This document shows positions 44,064-52,074 of a stretch of DNA of 64,000 bases, one piece after another. Numbering within the stretch: position 1 is the first letter of the stretch; each line of letters begins with the position of its first letter. The stretch comes from Nocardia sp. SYP-A9097 (GTDB lineage: Bacteria > Actinomycetota > Actinomycetes > Mycobacteriales > Mycobacteriaceae): the NCBI RefSeq assembly GCF_009649815.1, contig NZ_WJIC01000018.1, positions 1 through 64,000 of the forward strand, written 5' to 3'. The notes under the pieces are model-generated. The model had not been told where the DNA came from. It did not search any database and saw nothing but the letters and a program-made list of their open reading frames with translations. A program made the position numbers and the translations under genes.

Positions 44064-44834
44064 GTGGATACCTCGTGGCCGGAACTGCGGAAACAGTGCT
44101 TGATCGATGAGGACGAGAACATCCTCGCGCTGAACAAACCCGCCGGGATCTCCGTCACCGGGGAGCGCCACGACACCGATATCGTGGAGCTCGCCGCGGC
44201 GGCCGGGGAGACGCTGTATCCGGTACACCGCATCGACAAGGTGACCTCCGGACTCGTACTGCTCGCCAAAGAGCTGCCCGCGCATGGGGAATTGACGCGG
44301 CAGTTCAACAAGCGGACCGCCGCCAAGGCGTATCTGGCGGTGGTGGAATCCGCCGGATTGCCCGCGCGCGGGGTCATCGACCTGCCATTGAGCGTGGGGC
44401 GCAAGAACCGGGTGCGAATCGCCGCGCCGCGCGAGAGCATTCGGCGGGACGGGGACACCTGGCTGGTGGAGGCGTCAGATGTGCTGGCGGGCAAGAACTA
44501 TCCCTCGATCACCGAGTTCGCGACCGTGGCAGCCACCGATACGCACACCGTGCTCGCGCTACGGCCGATCACCGGACGGCGGCATCAGATACGCGTACAT
44601 CTGGCGTGGATCGGGCACGCCATTGTCGGCGATCCGCTGTTCGACAGGTCCGGAACACACGACCGGACCTACCTGCATTCGTGGCGACTGGGCTTGGACG
44701 CCGCCTGGCGCACTCCCCCGCGACTGGAGCTGAAAGCCGATCCGGGCGTGGACTTCTGGCAATTCGGAGAGACGCCCGTAACATTCGATCCAGACGAGCT
44801 ATCAAAGTTCGCGGCCGTCCCGTTTCTGGACTGA
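44064..44834 (+). CDS. RluA-family pseudouridine synthase
   Basis: 256 residues from GTG 44064. The catalytic motif YPVHRIDKVTSGLVLLAKE contains the conserved Asp (HRxDxxTSG), and TGRRHQIRVHLAWIGHAIVG is the second RluA landmark. It lacks an S4 domain. Converts uridine to pseudouridine in rRNA or tRNA; the exact site is unknown. The C-terminal codons form one arm of an inverted repeat that continues past the stop. Confidence 0.92.
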   Translation: MDTSWPELRKQCLIDEDENILALNKPAGISVTGERHDTDIVELAAAAGETLYPVHRIDKVTSGLVLLAKELPAHGELTRQFNKRTAAKAYLAVVESAGLPARGVIDLPLSVGRKNRVRIAAPRESIRRDGDTWLVEASDVLAGKNYPSITEFATVAATDTHTVLALRPITGRRHQIRVHLAWIGHAIVGDPLFDRSGTHDRTYLHSWRLGLDAAWRTPPRLELKADPGVDFWQFGETPVTFDPDELSKFAAVPFLD

Positions 44835-44899
44835 GTGGAGCGGGGGAGCGCAGCGGAGGAGCGGAGGGAGGGAAGAAACGGGACTTCGGGGCCGCGAAC
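44807..44899. repeat. Inverted repeat at 3' end of pseudouridine synthase gene, enclosing GGAGCG repeats
   Basis: Arm 44807-44826 (inside the gene end) pairs with 44875-44899 over 20 bp apart from a 5-nt TTCGG bulge. The 48-nt loop is purine-rich. GGAGCGCAGCG occurs at 44845-44855 and again at 44906-44916. It may act as a terminator or be a dispersed genome repeat. Confidence 0.6.
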
Positions 44900-45068
44900 C
44901 CGCCCGGAGCGCAGCGTAGGGCAAATTAGACACTGATGCGAGATCGCTATATTCGGTGGCGAGTCTCACCGAGACCGCGTAGTGGCTGCCCATCTAGCCT
45001 GAATAAGTGCCGCGTCACTGCGGCGCTGCGGGCGCAATGGTGCTGCCCTTGACAGAAAGCGAACGCCG

Positions 45069-45848
45069 ATGGTTCTGCTGGCTCAGCTCAGTGACACCCA
45101 CTTCAATATGGGCGCCCGGAACAATGAACGCGCCGAACGGGTGATGGCCTTTCTGGCCGAGCTGCCGCAGCGGCCCGACGTCATTATCGTGACCGGCGAT
45201 ATCGCGGACGAGGGCGATATCGAGGAGTACCAGCAGGCACGCGCGGCGCTGGTCGCCGATGTACCGGTGATTCTGCTGCCCGGCAATCACGATGATCGCG
45301 GTCATATGCGCACCGTGCTGTTCGGTGAGGAGGCCGGTTATGCGCCGATCAATCAGTCGCACAGCGTGGACGGGGTCACCCTCGCGCTGCTCGACTCGAG
45401 CATTCCCGGTAAGCCCGAGGGGCTGCTGGACGATGCCACCTTCGACTTCCTGACCGAGCTGCTCGCCGCCGCGCCCGCCGACGAACACATACTGATCGCC
45501 ATGCATCACCCGCCGGTGCCGGTGCAGAGCACGGTCTGCGATCCCATCCGGCTCACCAATCCGGAGCGGCTGGCCGAGATCGTCGCCGGGGACGACCGCA
45601 TTCTGGGTGTGCTCACCGGGCATGTGCATGCCGGACTGATCACCACATTCGCGGGTAAGCCGTTGATCGTCGCACCCAGCGTCTCCTCCACCATCGGCTG
45701 CGAATGGGAAGTGATCGCACCGGGACACGTGCCCATCGACTTCGCACCGGACCCGTCGCTACTGTTCCACTCCATTGCGGACGGGCGACTGCTGACCATG
45801 TTCCGGCCCATCGCCATGGGCGGCTGGCTCAGCGAACCGCTCGACTGA
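45069..45848 (+). CDS. Metallophosphoesterase, class III cyclic-nucleotide phosphodiesterase-like
   Basis: 259 residues. The five metal-binding blocks are present: AQLSDTHFN (residues 5-13), VTGDIADEGD, LPGNHDDRG, AMHHPPVP and LTGHVHAGL. This set and order match CpdA/Rv0805-type enzymes that cleave cyclic nucleotides or other phosphodiesters. Cytosolic, dimeric family. Its last 20 bases overlap the end of the convergent AraC gene. Confidence 0.92.
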   Translation: MVLLAQLSDTHFNMGARNNERAERVMAFLAELPQRPDVIIVTGDIADEGDIEEYQQARAALVADVPVILLPGNHDDRGHMRTVLFGEEAGYAPINQSHSVDGVTLALLDSSIPGKPEGLLDDATFDFLTELLAAAPADEHILIAMHHPPVPVQSTVCDPIRLTNPERLAEIVAGDDRILGVLTGHVHAGLITTFAGKPLIVAPSVSSTIGCEWEVIAPGHVPIDFAPDPSLLFHSIADGRLLTMFRPIAMGGWLSEPLD

Positions 45849-46896
45849 CCCCATCCCTGCGATACGCGGAAGGCGTTGTGCCCGTCCACCTTTTGAACGC
45901 GTGGATGAAAGTGGACGCCTCCGCGTAGCCGAGCCGGATCGCCACATCGCTCACCGAAAGCGGTGTGGCGGTGAGCATTTCCTCCGCCAGCGCGCGCCGC
46001 ACCTCATCCAGCAGCTGCCGGTAGCTGGTGCCCGCGGTATCCAAATGCCTTCTGAGCGTCCGGGTACTCATATTGAGATCCCTTGCCACCGCATCGATTC
46101 CGGGTGGTGCGGCGAATCCGTCCACGCCGCCGCGCGGCACCAGCAGCTCGCGCACATCCGCCGCGATTCCGGTTCGAGCCCGCCTGCGGGACACCAAATC
46201 CCGGCATTGCGCCAGGCACATGGCCAGGGTGTGCTCATTGGCCTGCGGCAGCGGGCGCTCCAATACCGCCGGATCCATCGAGAACAGATTGTGCGGTCGA
46301 TCGAAACCCGGTAGCAGTCCATAGGTTTCGACATACGGCGTGGTATCCGCGGGTGCCGGATAATCGAATTCCGCCCGCACCAGCTCCACCCGATGCCCCA
46401 GCAGATCGCAGAGCATCTGATGCATGGCGGTCACATCCCGCTCCACCAGAAACCGCCGCACATCCGCCGGCACCCGCTCATCGTGAATCCGGGCCACGAA
46501 CTCCCCCGGCTGCCACCGCGCCACCGGAATACAGAACGTGAAACTCAGTTCGAGATACCGCAGCGCGAAAGCGATGGCCTCACCGAGCGTGGGCGAGCTG
46601 ACACAGGCGAACCCGAAAATCCCGAACGTGGTAATCCGATACCGCCGCCCCACCTCCAATCCCAAAGTGGGCCGATCCCCCAGCTCCCGCACCAAATTCC
46701 GAATAACCGCCAGTTCGGTATGCGCATCAATCTGCGCATCAGGATCCCCAAGCGCCTTCTCGCTCAGCCCACTCCCCTGCAACATCCGCCCCACCCCCAC
46801 CCCCTGCTCCCCCGCAAACCCCACCATCAGGGCCACACTCGCCACCCCCCGCGGAAAATCCCAATCCTTGACCCCCGCCTCCGTCACCGTGCTCAT
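45829..46896 (-). CDS. AraC family transcriptional regulator
   Basis: 355 residues from MSTVTEAG. The N-terminal arabinose-binding-like domain (ELGDRPTLGLEVGRRYRITT, GIFGFACVSSPTLGEAIAFA) is followed by HTH_18 with AVARDLNMSTRTLRRHLDTA and VSDVAIRLGYAEASTFIHAF then KRWTGTTPSAYRR. Tail-to-tail overlap of 20 bases with the phosphodiesterase. Its 5' part is strikingly C-rich on the + strand. Target not evident. Confidence 0.9.
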   Translation of the reverse strand: MSTVTEAGVKDWDFPRGVASVALMVGFAGEQGVGVGRMLQGSGLSEKALGDPDAQIDAHTELAVIRNLVRELGDRPTLGLEVGRRYRITTFGIFGFACVSSPTLGEAIAFALRYLELSFTFCIPVARWQPGEFVARIHDERVPADVRRFLVERDVTAMHQMLCDLLGHRVELVRAEFDYPAPADTTPYVETYGLLPGFDRPHNLFSMDPAVLERPLPQANEHTLAMCLAQCRDLVSRRRARTGIAADVRELLVPRGGVDGFAAPPGIDAVARDLNMSTRTLRRHLDTAGTSYRQLLDEVRRALAEEMLTATPLSVSDVAIRLGYAEASTFIHAFKRWTGTTPSAYRRDGVSRAVR

Positions 46897-47017
46897 CCCC
46901 AAATTATGGCCGAAATTCTCGATCGAACCACCCCCAAGCGCATTGGAGAACGGTGGTCAGGACGTTCGGCAACGGTAGGCTCACATCACTCGATACACCC
47001 TCGGGAGGAGTTACACG

Positions 47018-47617
47018 ATGACCGCGACGCACACCGGGGACGAGGGGCGCCTGACTGCCGAGGAGTTCCTGCAGAGCGAACCCGATGCGTTCGGTGACGT
47101 CGAGATCGAGGATGGCCTGATCATTCGAATGATGGCGCAGAGCGATGCGCACAGCCGGGTGGTTCGACGGTTGGCGGCCGCCCTGGAGGATGCGAGAGAT
47201 CCGGCTGGACCATGCCTGCGGGTGGGATCCGATGTGGCGGTGCGGTTTCCGGATGCGGAGCATCGGCAGGCGGATCGGCGACTGAACGTTCGGTATCCGG
47301 ATATTTCTATGCGGGACTGCGAACCCTATGACGTGAATACCGTGCGGGATCACATTCTGCTCCTTGCAGAGGTGGTATCGAAGGCGACAGCGGACGCCGA
47401 TGTTTCGATCAAACCTCTGATCTACGCGCGCGCGGGGATTCCCGTGTACCTGATCGTGCACTTCGACAAAAGCTGGGAATCGATCGACCGGATCGAGGAG
47501 TTTCGGCTCGACTGGTCGGGGACGCGATATATGCCGCACAAGGTGCACAGGATCGGACTGGTGCTCGATATGCCTGTGACGTTGGCGGTTACGTTCGAAG
47601 CACTACATCAGGCATGA
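47018..47617 (+). CDS. Uma2 family (DUF820) putative nuclease
   Basis: 199 residues from ATG 47018 behind GGAGGAG. The PD-(D/E)XK-like core can be followed: VEIEDGLIIRMM, VRYPDISMRDC with the metal-binding Asp, and LLLAEVVSKATA with the Glu-x-x lysine, then a final IPVYLIVHFD strand. Uma2 proteins are numerous in actinobacteria and cyanobacteria and have restriction-endonuclease-like folds, with unknown role. Single gene, no methylase beside it. Confidence 0.85.
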   Translation: MTATHTGDEGRLTAEEFLQSEPDAFGDVEIEDGLIIRMMAQSDAHSRVVRRLAAALEDARDPAGPCLRVGSDVAVRFPDAEHRQADRRLNVRYPDISMRDCEPYDVNTVRDHILLLAEVVSKATADADVSIKPLIYARAGIPVYLIVHFDKSWESIDRIEEFRLDWSGTRYMPHKVHRIGLVLDMPVTLAVTFEALHQA

Positions 47618-47716
47618 CTCCAGGCTGCCGATGTCGGCCGGAATTCCCAATCGAGTCCGCTACGCGGCGCGGGAGGGGCTCCTAGAGTGGTAGGTGTCTT
47701 CGATTGAGGAGGGCTT

Positions 47717-49168
47717 ATGCCTTCGGTGATTGTGATCGGTGCGGGGTTCGGGGGGCTGGGGATGGCCTTGGAGCTGCAACGGAATGGGTTTCGGGAGGTG
47801 ACCATTCTGGAGCGGGCCGGGGATTTGGGTGGGGTTTGGCGGGAGAATACGTATCCGGGGGCGGCTTGTGATGTGCCTTCGCCGTTGTATTCATTCTCGC
47901 GGGAGCCGAAACCCAAATGGCGGCAACGGTATTCGAGGCGGGATGACATTCTCGCTTATGTGCGCGGGGTGGCAGAGCGGCATGGGCTGTTGGAGTCGAT
48001 CGTGTTCGGGGCCGAGGTGACCGAGGCCGAGTTCGATGAGGGCACGGGGCAGTGGACGGTGCGGACCGCCGACGGGGGTGCGCGGACCGCGGATGTGCTC
48101 GTGTCGGCGGTGGGGCAGTTGTCGCGGCCCGCCATGCCGGACATTCCGGGGATCGGGAGCTTCGAGGGGAGCTCATTCCACTCCGCGCAGTGGGATCACG
48201 AGGTGAAGCTGGCGGGAAAACGGGTGGCCTGCATAGGAACCGGGGCCAGTGCCATTCAATACATTCCCGAGATTCAACCGGATGTGGCCGAATTGACGCT
48301 GTTTCAGCGGACGGCGGCCTGGGTGCTGCCCAAATACGACACCGACTACAAGCCGGTGCATCAGCGGGTGCTGCTGCATGTGCCGGGATTGCCTGTGGCG
48401 GAACGCTTTTACTGGTGGGTCCTGGCCGAATTCGTAGCGCTGGGTCTGGTCGAGTTCCCCGGTATCGTGCGCGGGGTATCTCGAATCGCACAGAAACACC
48501 TCGAAGACCAGGTCACCGACCCCGAACTCCTGGCCGAACTGACCCCCGACTACCCGATCGGCTGCAAACGCGGCCTCTTCTCGAACGACTACTACCCCGC
48601 GCTGACCCAACCCAATGTGCACGTGGAGACGACCGCCATCAGCGAAATCGTCCCCGAGGGCATCCGCACCGCGGATGGGTTCGTCCACGCTGCCGACGTA
48701 ATCATCTACGGCACCGGCTTCAAAGGCACAGAGTTCTTATGGCCCATGAAGATTCGAGGCCGGCACGCCCGCAACCTCTCCGATGTCTGGTCCGAAGGCG
48801 CCCACGCCTTCCTCGGCATGACGGTCCCAGATTTCCCCAACATGTTCCTCATCTACGGCCCGAATACGAACGTGGGCGTCGGCTCCATCATCTACATGAT
48901 CGAATCCCAAGCCCACTACATCCGCCAGGCAATCCAACTCCTCGCCGAAAACCCCGGCCACACTCTGGAAGTGAAGTCCGACAACGAATACGCCTACAAC
49001 AGCGCCCTCCAACGCCGCCTGACCCGCACCCCCTGGAACTTCTGCACCAGCTGGTACCGCACCAAATCCGGCCGCATAACCAACAACTGGCCCGGCACCA
49101 CCCACAGCTACCGCCGCCGCACCCGCCAACTCCACCTCTACGACTACAACCTCACCGCCACCGACTAG
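47717..49168 (+). CDS. Flavin-binding monooxygenase, Baeyer-Villiger type
   Basis: 483 residues. FAD motif GAGFGGLG at residues 8-15, BVMO fingerprint FEGSSFHSAQWD (FxGxxxHxxxW), and second Rossmann motif GTGASAIQYIPEI. Very similar along its length to the protein at 5335-6804 (shared WRENTYPGAACDVPSPLYS, IIYGTGFKGTEF, YGPNTNVGVGSIIYM, TPWNFC), so they are paralogues. Odd feature: about the first 720 bases use G-ending codons (ggg, cgg) and the rest use C-ending ones, giving a sharp change of GC skew inside the gene. It converges on the next gene with a 4-base overlap. Confidence 0.92.
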   Translation: MPSVIVIGAGFGGLGMALELQRNGFREVTILERAGDLGGVWRENTYPGAACDVPSPLYSFSREPKPKWRQRYSRRDDILAYVRGVAERHGLLESIVFGAEVTEAEFDEGTGQWTVRTADGGARTADVLVSAVGQLSRPAMPDIPGIGSFEGSSFHSAQWDHEVKLAGKRVACIGTGASAIQYIPEIQPDVAELTLFQRTAAWVLPKYDTDYKPVHQRVLLHVPGLPVAERFYWWVLAEFVALGLVEFPGIVRGVSRIAQKHLEDQVTDPELLAELTPDYPIGCKRGLFSNDYYPALTQPNVHVETTAISEIVPEGIRTADGFVHAADVIIYGTGFKGTEFLWPMKIRGRHARNLSDVWSEGAHAFLGMTVPDFPNMFLIYGPNTNVGVGSIIYMIESQAHYIRQAIQLLAENPGHTLEVKSDNEYAYNSALQRRLTRTPWNFCTSWYRTKSGRITNNWPGTTHSYRRRTRQLHLYDYNLTATD

Positions 49169-49968
49169 CCACCAACACTGTCTTTGATCAGATGTAGCAG
49201 CTCGGCCCCGATGCCGGGAGCCGCCGCTACCGTATGCGCGGCGGCGAGGCTGTGCGGGTCACCATTCGAGTCCGTGACGAGAGCACCGCTTTCCTTGGCG
49301 ATGAGCACACCCGCGGCCATATCCCACGGCTTGTTCGAAAGCAGCACACAGGCATCGGTTCGCCCCTCCGCCACCCAGGCCAAATCCATTGCGGCAGAAC
49401 CGAACATACGCACCCGTTCGACCTCCACGGCCAACGCCGAAGTGAGGGCCATCCGGCTTCGGTTCTTCACCTCCGCCCCGGCCCCGACGGCGTAATCACC
49501 GATCGAGACGATCGCCCCGGACAGGGATACGGCACCGCTCGCCCGAATCGGCCGCCCATTGCGGAACGCCCCCGAACCAGCGGACGCGAAATACTCGAGA
49601 TCCAGGAAGGGCGCCCCGATCACCCCTAACACCGCACCATCGCCGCTGACCAACGCCAGCGAAACCGCACACAGCGGCAACCCATGAATGAAGTTCGAGG
49701 TCCCATCGATCGGATCCAACACCCAGCTATACCGATCGCGCTCCCCTATCGCCGCGTCCTGCCCATTTTCCTCTCCCCGGAATGCGATCTCGGGAGTCGC
49801 ATCCGCAAGGAACTCCTGGACGATCTCCTGAATGCTCACGTCGAGCTCGGTGACAAAGTCACGATCGCTCTTCGCCGTCACCACCCCGGGTTCCGAAGTC
49901 CTCAACAGCGCACACCCCTGAGCAACTGCCGACCGCGCGACCCCCAGCAGCTCGACCATATCCGTCAT
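49165..49968 (-). CDS. Inositol monophosphatase family protein
   Basis: 267 residues from ATG 49968, which overlaps the stop of the DUF5919 gene as ATGA. Metal-binding motifs: RGEENG (Glu), WVLDPIDGTSNFIHGLP (DPIDGT) and, near the C-terminus, NKPWDMAAGVLIAKESGA (WDxAAG). These are the complete IMPase/SuhB/HisN-type signatures; the substrate may be inositol phosphate, histidinol phosphate or a nucleotide phosphate. Translational coupling to a regulator-like gene suggests dedicated control. Confidence 0.92.
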   Translation of the reverse strand: MTDMVELLGVARSAVAQGCALLRTSEPGVVTAKSDRDFVTELDVSIQEIVQEFLADATPEIAFRGEENGQDAAIGERDRYSWVLDPIDGTSNFIHGLPLCAVSLALVSGDGAVLGVIGAPFLDLEYFASAGSGAFRNGRPIRASGAVSLSGAIVSIGDYAVGAGAEVKNRSRMALTSALAVEVERVRMFGSAAMDLAWVAEGRTDACVLLSNKPWDMAAGVLIAKESGALVTDSNGDPHSLAAAHTVAAAPGIGAELLHLIKDSVGG

Positions 49969-50828
49969 CCGCTGACCCCATCCTGAGCATTCATCCACAT
50001 GGTCTCGAAGACCTCCGCAAAAGTGTCGAACAGCCCGCGCCGATCAGATCTTCGCGCCACAAAAGTCGGTGAGTCGACACCGCGTGCGGTAGGCAAGTAC
50101 GGCTGCACGACACAAATGCCCGAATCGACCAGGGTGATGTTGTATCTGACCGGTGCATCGTAGATCCGAATGGAGATCGACCCGGCCGCCTCGCCAGGCA
50201 GCCTCGCCCGGATCCCCGCCAGCGTCCGAATATTGAGGTCGGTGAGACTTCTCAGCACACCGGCGGCGTGTCCTTCCTCGCTCTCGCGGTGACGGATATG
50301 CACGCCATCCGGATCCAGGAACAGGCATCGGATATGCGTGCCCGCACGGACGAGGGCGAGGATGTCAGTGTCCGAACACTGCTGGCACAGCAGGTTCAGC
50401 GAGAGACCGGCCATGTCGATGCGCTGAACATCCCGGAACAGCTCCTGCGGGGGCAACGCCCTGAGGAAGTCCATCCTGCTCAGGTACACGGCCTCGACTC
50501 CCGCGACCTGATGCTGCTCCGCGTCGATGCCGGCCCGCGACTCCGGTCCCGAAATCCGGTGTGCCGGTGCACCAATCCGCTCGGAGTGCTGATCGAACAA
50601 TTCGCCGATCGACCATTCGGGGAACATCGCCTGCAGGATTCGGCAGTGATGCGGGTATGGCAGTCCGCTCAGATCACCCGCGAGCCATCGATAGAACTGT
50701 GCCTTCTTCGGACCACAGCCCACGAGTTCAGGATCGACGTGGCGCGCCAGCCGGTCGTATTCGCGGTTGAACGACGAGACCGTTTGCAAATGCCGTTGTT
50801 GCAGAAGCGCTCTCAATACCGTCGCCAT
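49965..50828 (-). CDS. DUF5919 domain regulator-like protein
   Basis: 287 residues, MATVLRALLQQRHLQTVSSF. The N-terminal 85 residues resemble a divergent HTH region (QFYRWLAGDLSGLPYPHHCR, MFPEWSIGELF). The C-terminal part reads IRCLFLDPDGVHIRHRESEE, ISIRIYDAPVRYNITLVDSG and VQPYLPTARGVDSPTFVARR, matching the DUF5919 pattern of actinobacterial XRE-linked proteins, whose activity is unknown though the region has a phospholipase-D-like flavour. Coupled by ATGA overlap to the IMPase gene. Confidence 0.8.
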   Translation of the reverse strand: MATVLRALLQQRHLQTVSSFNREYDRLARHVDPELVGCGPKKAQFYRWLAGDLSGLPYPHHCRILQAMFPEWSIGELFDQHSERIGAPAHRISGPESRAGIDAEQHQVAGVEAVYLSRMDFLRALPPQELFRDVQRIDMAGLSLNLLCQQCSDTDILALVRAGTHIRCLFLDPDGVHIRHRESEEGHAAGVLRSLTDLNIRTLAGIRARLPGEAAGSISIRIYDAPVRYNITLVDSGICVVQPYLPTARGVDSPTFVARRSDRRGLFDTFAEVFETMWMNAQDGVSG

Positions 50829-50870
50829 ATCGCCCCTCGCTCGGACGTTACCGAGTCACCTGCTGAGCGG

Positions 50871-51053
50871 TTGGCCGATATTGCCACCAGGATGCGTGCC
50901 GAGGCTGTCGTCACTCCTAGCCTCGGCCACTTCGATGGTAGTACCCCAATTGCGCTGATTCAGGTTGTCGATCTGATCACTGTCGAGCCGCTGGAAACCT
51001 TTGCGCGGTGGATTATTCCGCCGGATGCTACATATGAGATGCGGAGTCGGTGA
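50871..51053 (+). CDS. Possible small protein or recombinase-like fragment
   Basis: From TTG 50871 or ATG 50892 the frame encodes RMRAEAVVTPSLGHFDGSTP then VVDLITVEPLETFARWIIPP to a stop at 51053. The phrase VVTPSLGHFD followed by an ITV strand looks like real protein and resembles short conserved actinobacterial proteins that I cannot name. It has no good ribosome site and starts 43 bases from the divergent DUF5919 gene, so it may be a fragment. Confidence 0.35.
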   Translation: MADIATRMRAEAVVTPSLGHFDGSTPIALIQVVDLITVEPLETFARWIIPPDATYEMRSR

Positions 51054-51059
51054 TGGTGG

Positions 51060-51974
51060 CTACCAAGATAATTCGGTGCAGCGGCGGGCTGAGTCTTTGC
51101 CTTCCACTTGGAGGGTGGCGTGTTCTATGTGGAAATCGTTGGCTAGGACTTGCTGGGCGGCTTGGAGGACTTGGTCGGTGGAGTGGGTGGGGGCCATTGT
51201 GATGTGGGCCGAGGCTACTTCCATGCCGGAGGTGAGGGTCCAGACGTGGAGGTCGTGGACATCGGCTACGCCGGGGATTGCTTGGAGGGCGGACGCCACC
51301 TGTGCTACGTCGAGGTCTTCGGGGCTGTGCTGGAACAGGATTCGCAGGGAGCGTTTGGCCAGGATGTAGGTGCGAGGGAGGACCCAGATGCCTATGGCTA
51401 CGCCGATGATCATGTCGGCGTAGCGCCAACCCGTGGTGATGGTGATCAGGGCGGAGAGTAGGACGCCTACCGAACCGATGAGGTCGGCGAAGACTTCCAG
51501 GTATGCGCCGCGGACGTTGAGGCTCTCCTGGGCTCCGGAGCGGAGTAGGAGGAAGGAGACGATATTGGCGAGGAGGCCGAGGGCACCGACCACCAGGACG
51601 GGGATGCCGGGGACTTTCGGGGGTTCGCTCAGTCGACTGATCGCCTCGTACAGGACGTAGATGGCCACGGCGAACAGGAGCAGGGCGTTGGCCAGGGCGG
51701 CAAGGACTTCGGCGCGGTAGTAGCCGAAGGTGCGGGTGTAGGTGGGGCGGCTGCGGCGGGCCAGCAGGATTGCCGAGAGGGCCATGGCGATGCCGACCAC
51801 GTCGGTGAGCATGTGGGCGGCATCGGAGAGCAGGGCCAGGGAGGAGGTCGCGATGGCGACTATGAACTCCACCAGCATGAAGACCAGCGCAATACCGAGT
51901 GCGAGGACCAGGCGGGTCAGGTATTTGCCCGAGGCGCTCTCGGGTGCGACAGCGTGCGAATGATCATGCCCCAT
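51060..51974 (-). CDS. Cation diffusion facilitator (CDF) metal exporter
   Basis: 304 residues. N-terminal MGHDHSHA metal-binding tail, six membrane segments, site A residues in LALLSDAAHMLTDVVGI, a second-helix pair in GAYLEVFADLIGSVGVLL (Glu-Asp instead of the usual His-Asp), and the cytoplasmic domain VHDLHVWTLTSGMEVASAHI. It exports Zn2+, Co2+ or similar in exchange for protons. The Glu substitution at the HxxxD site suggests altered metal preference, though this is inference. Divergent from the ECF transporter. Confidence 0.92.
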   Translation of the reverse strand: MGHDHSHAVAPESASGKYLTRLVLALGIALVFMLVEFIVAIATSSLALLSDAAHMLTDVVGIAMALSAILLARRSRPTYTRTFGYYRAEVLAALANALLLFAVAIYVLYEAISRLSEPPKVPGIPVLVVGALGLLANIVSFLLLRSGAQESLNVRGAYLEVFADLIGSVGVLLSALITITTGWRYADMIIGVAIGIWVLPRTYILAKRSLRILFQHSPEDLDVAQVASALQAIPGVADVHDLHVWTLTSGMEVASAHITMAPTHSTDQVLQAAQQVLANDFHIEHATLQVEGKDSARRCTELSW

Positions 51975-52074
51975 AGCGCCTCAACATATGCGTAGTTGCG
52001 CATGTATGCAGAAATTGTGTGGATCTGACGTAGGTCTGCCTGGGCACTCTCGAATACACGGCAGACTGGTGTGC

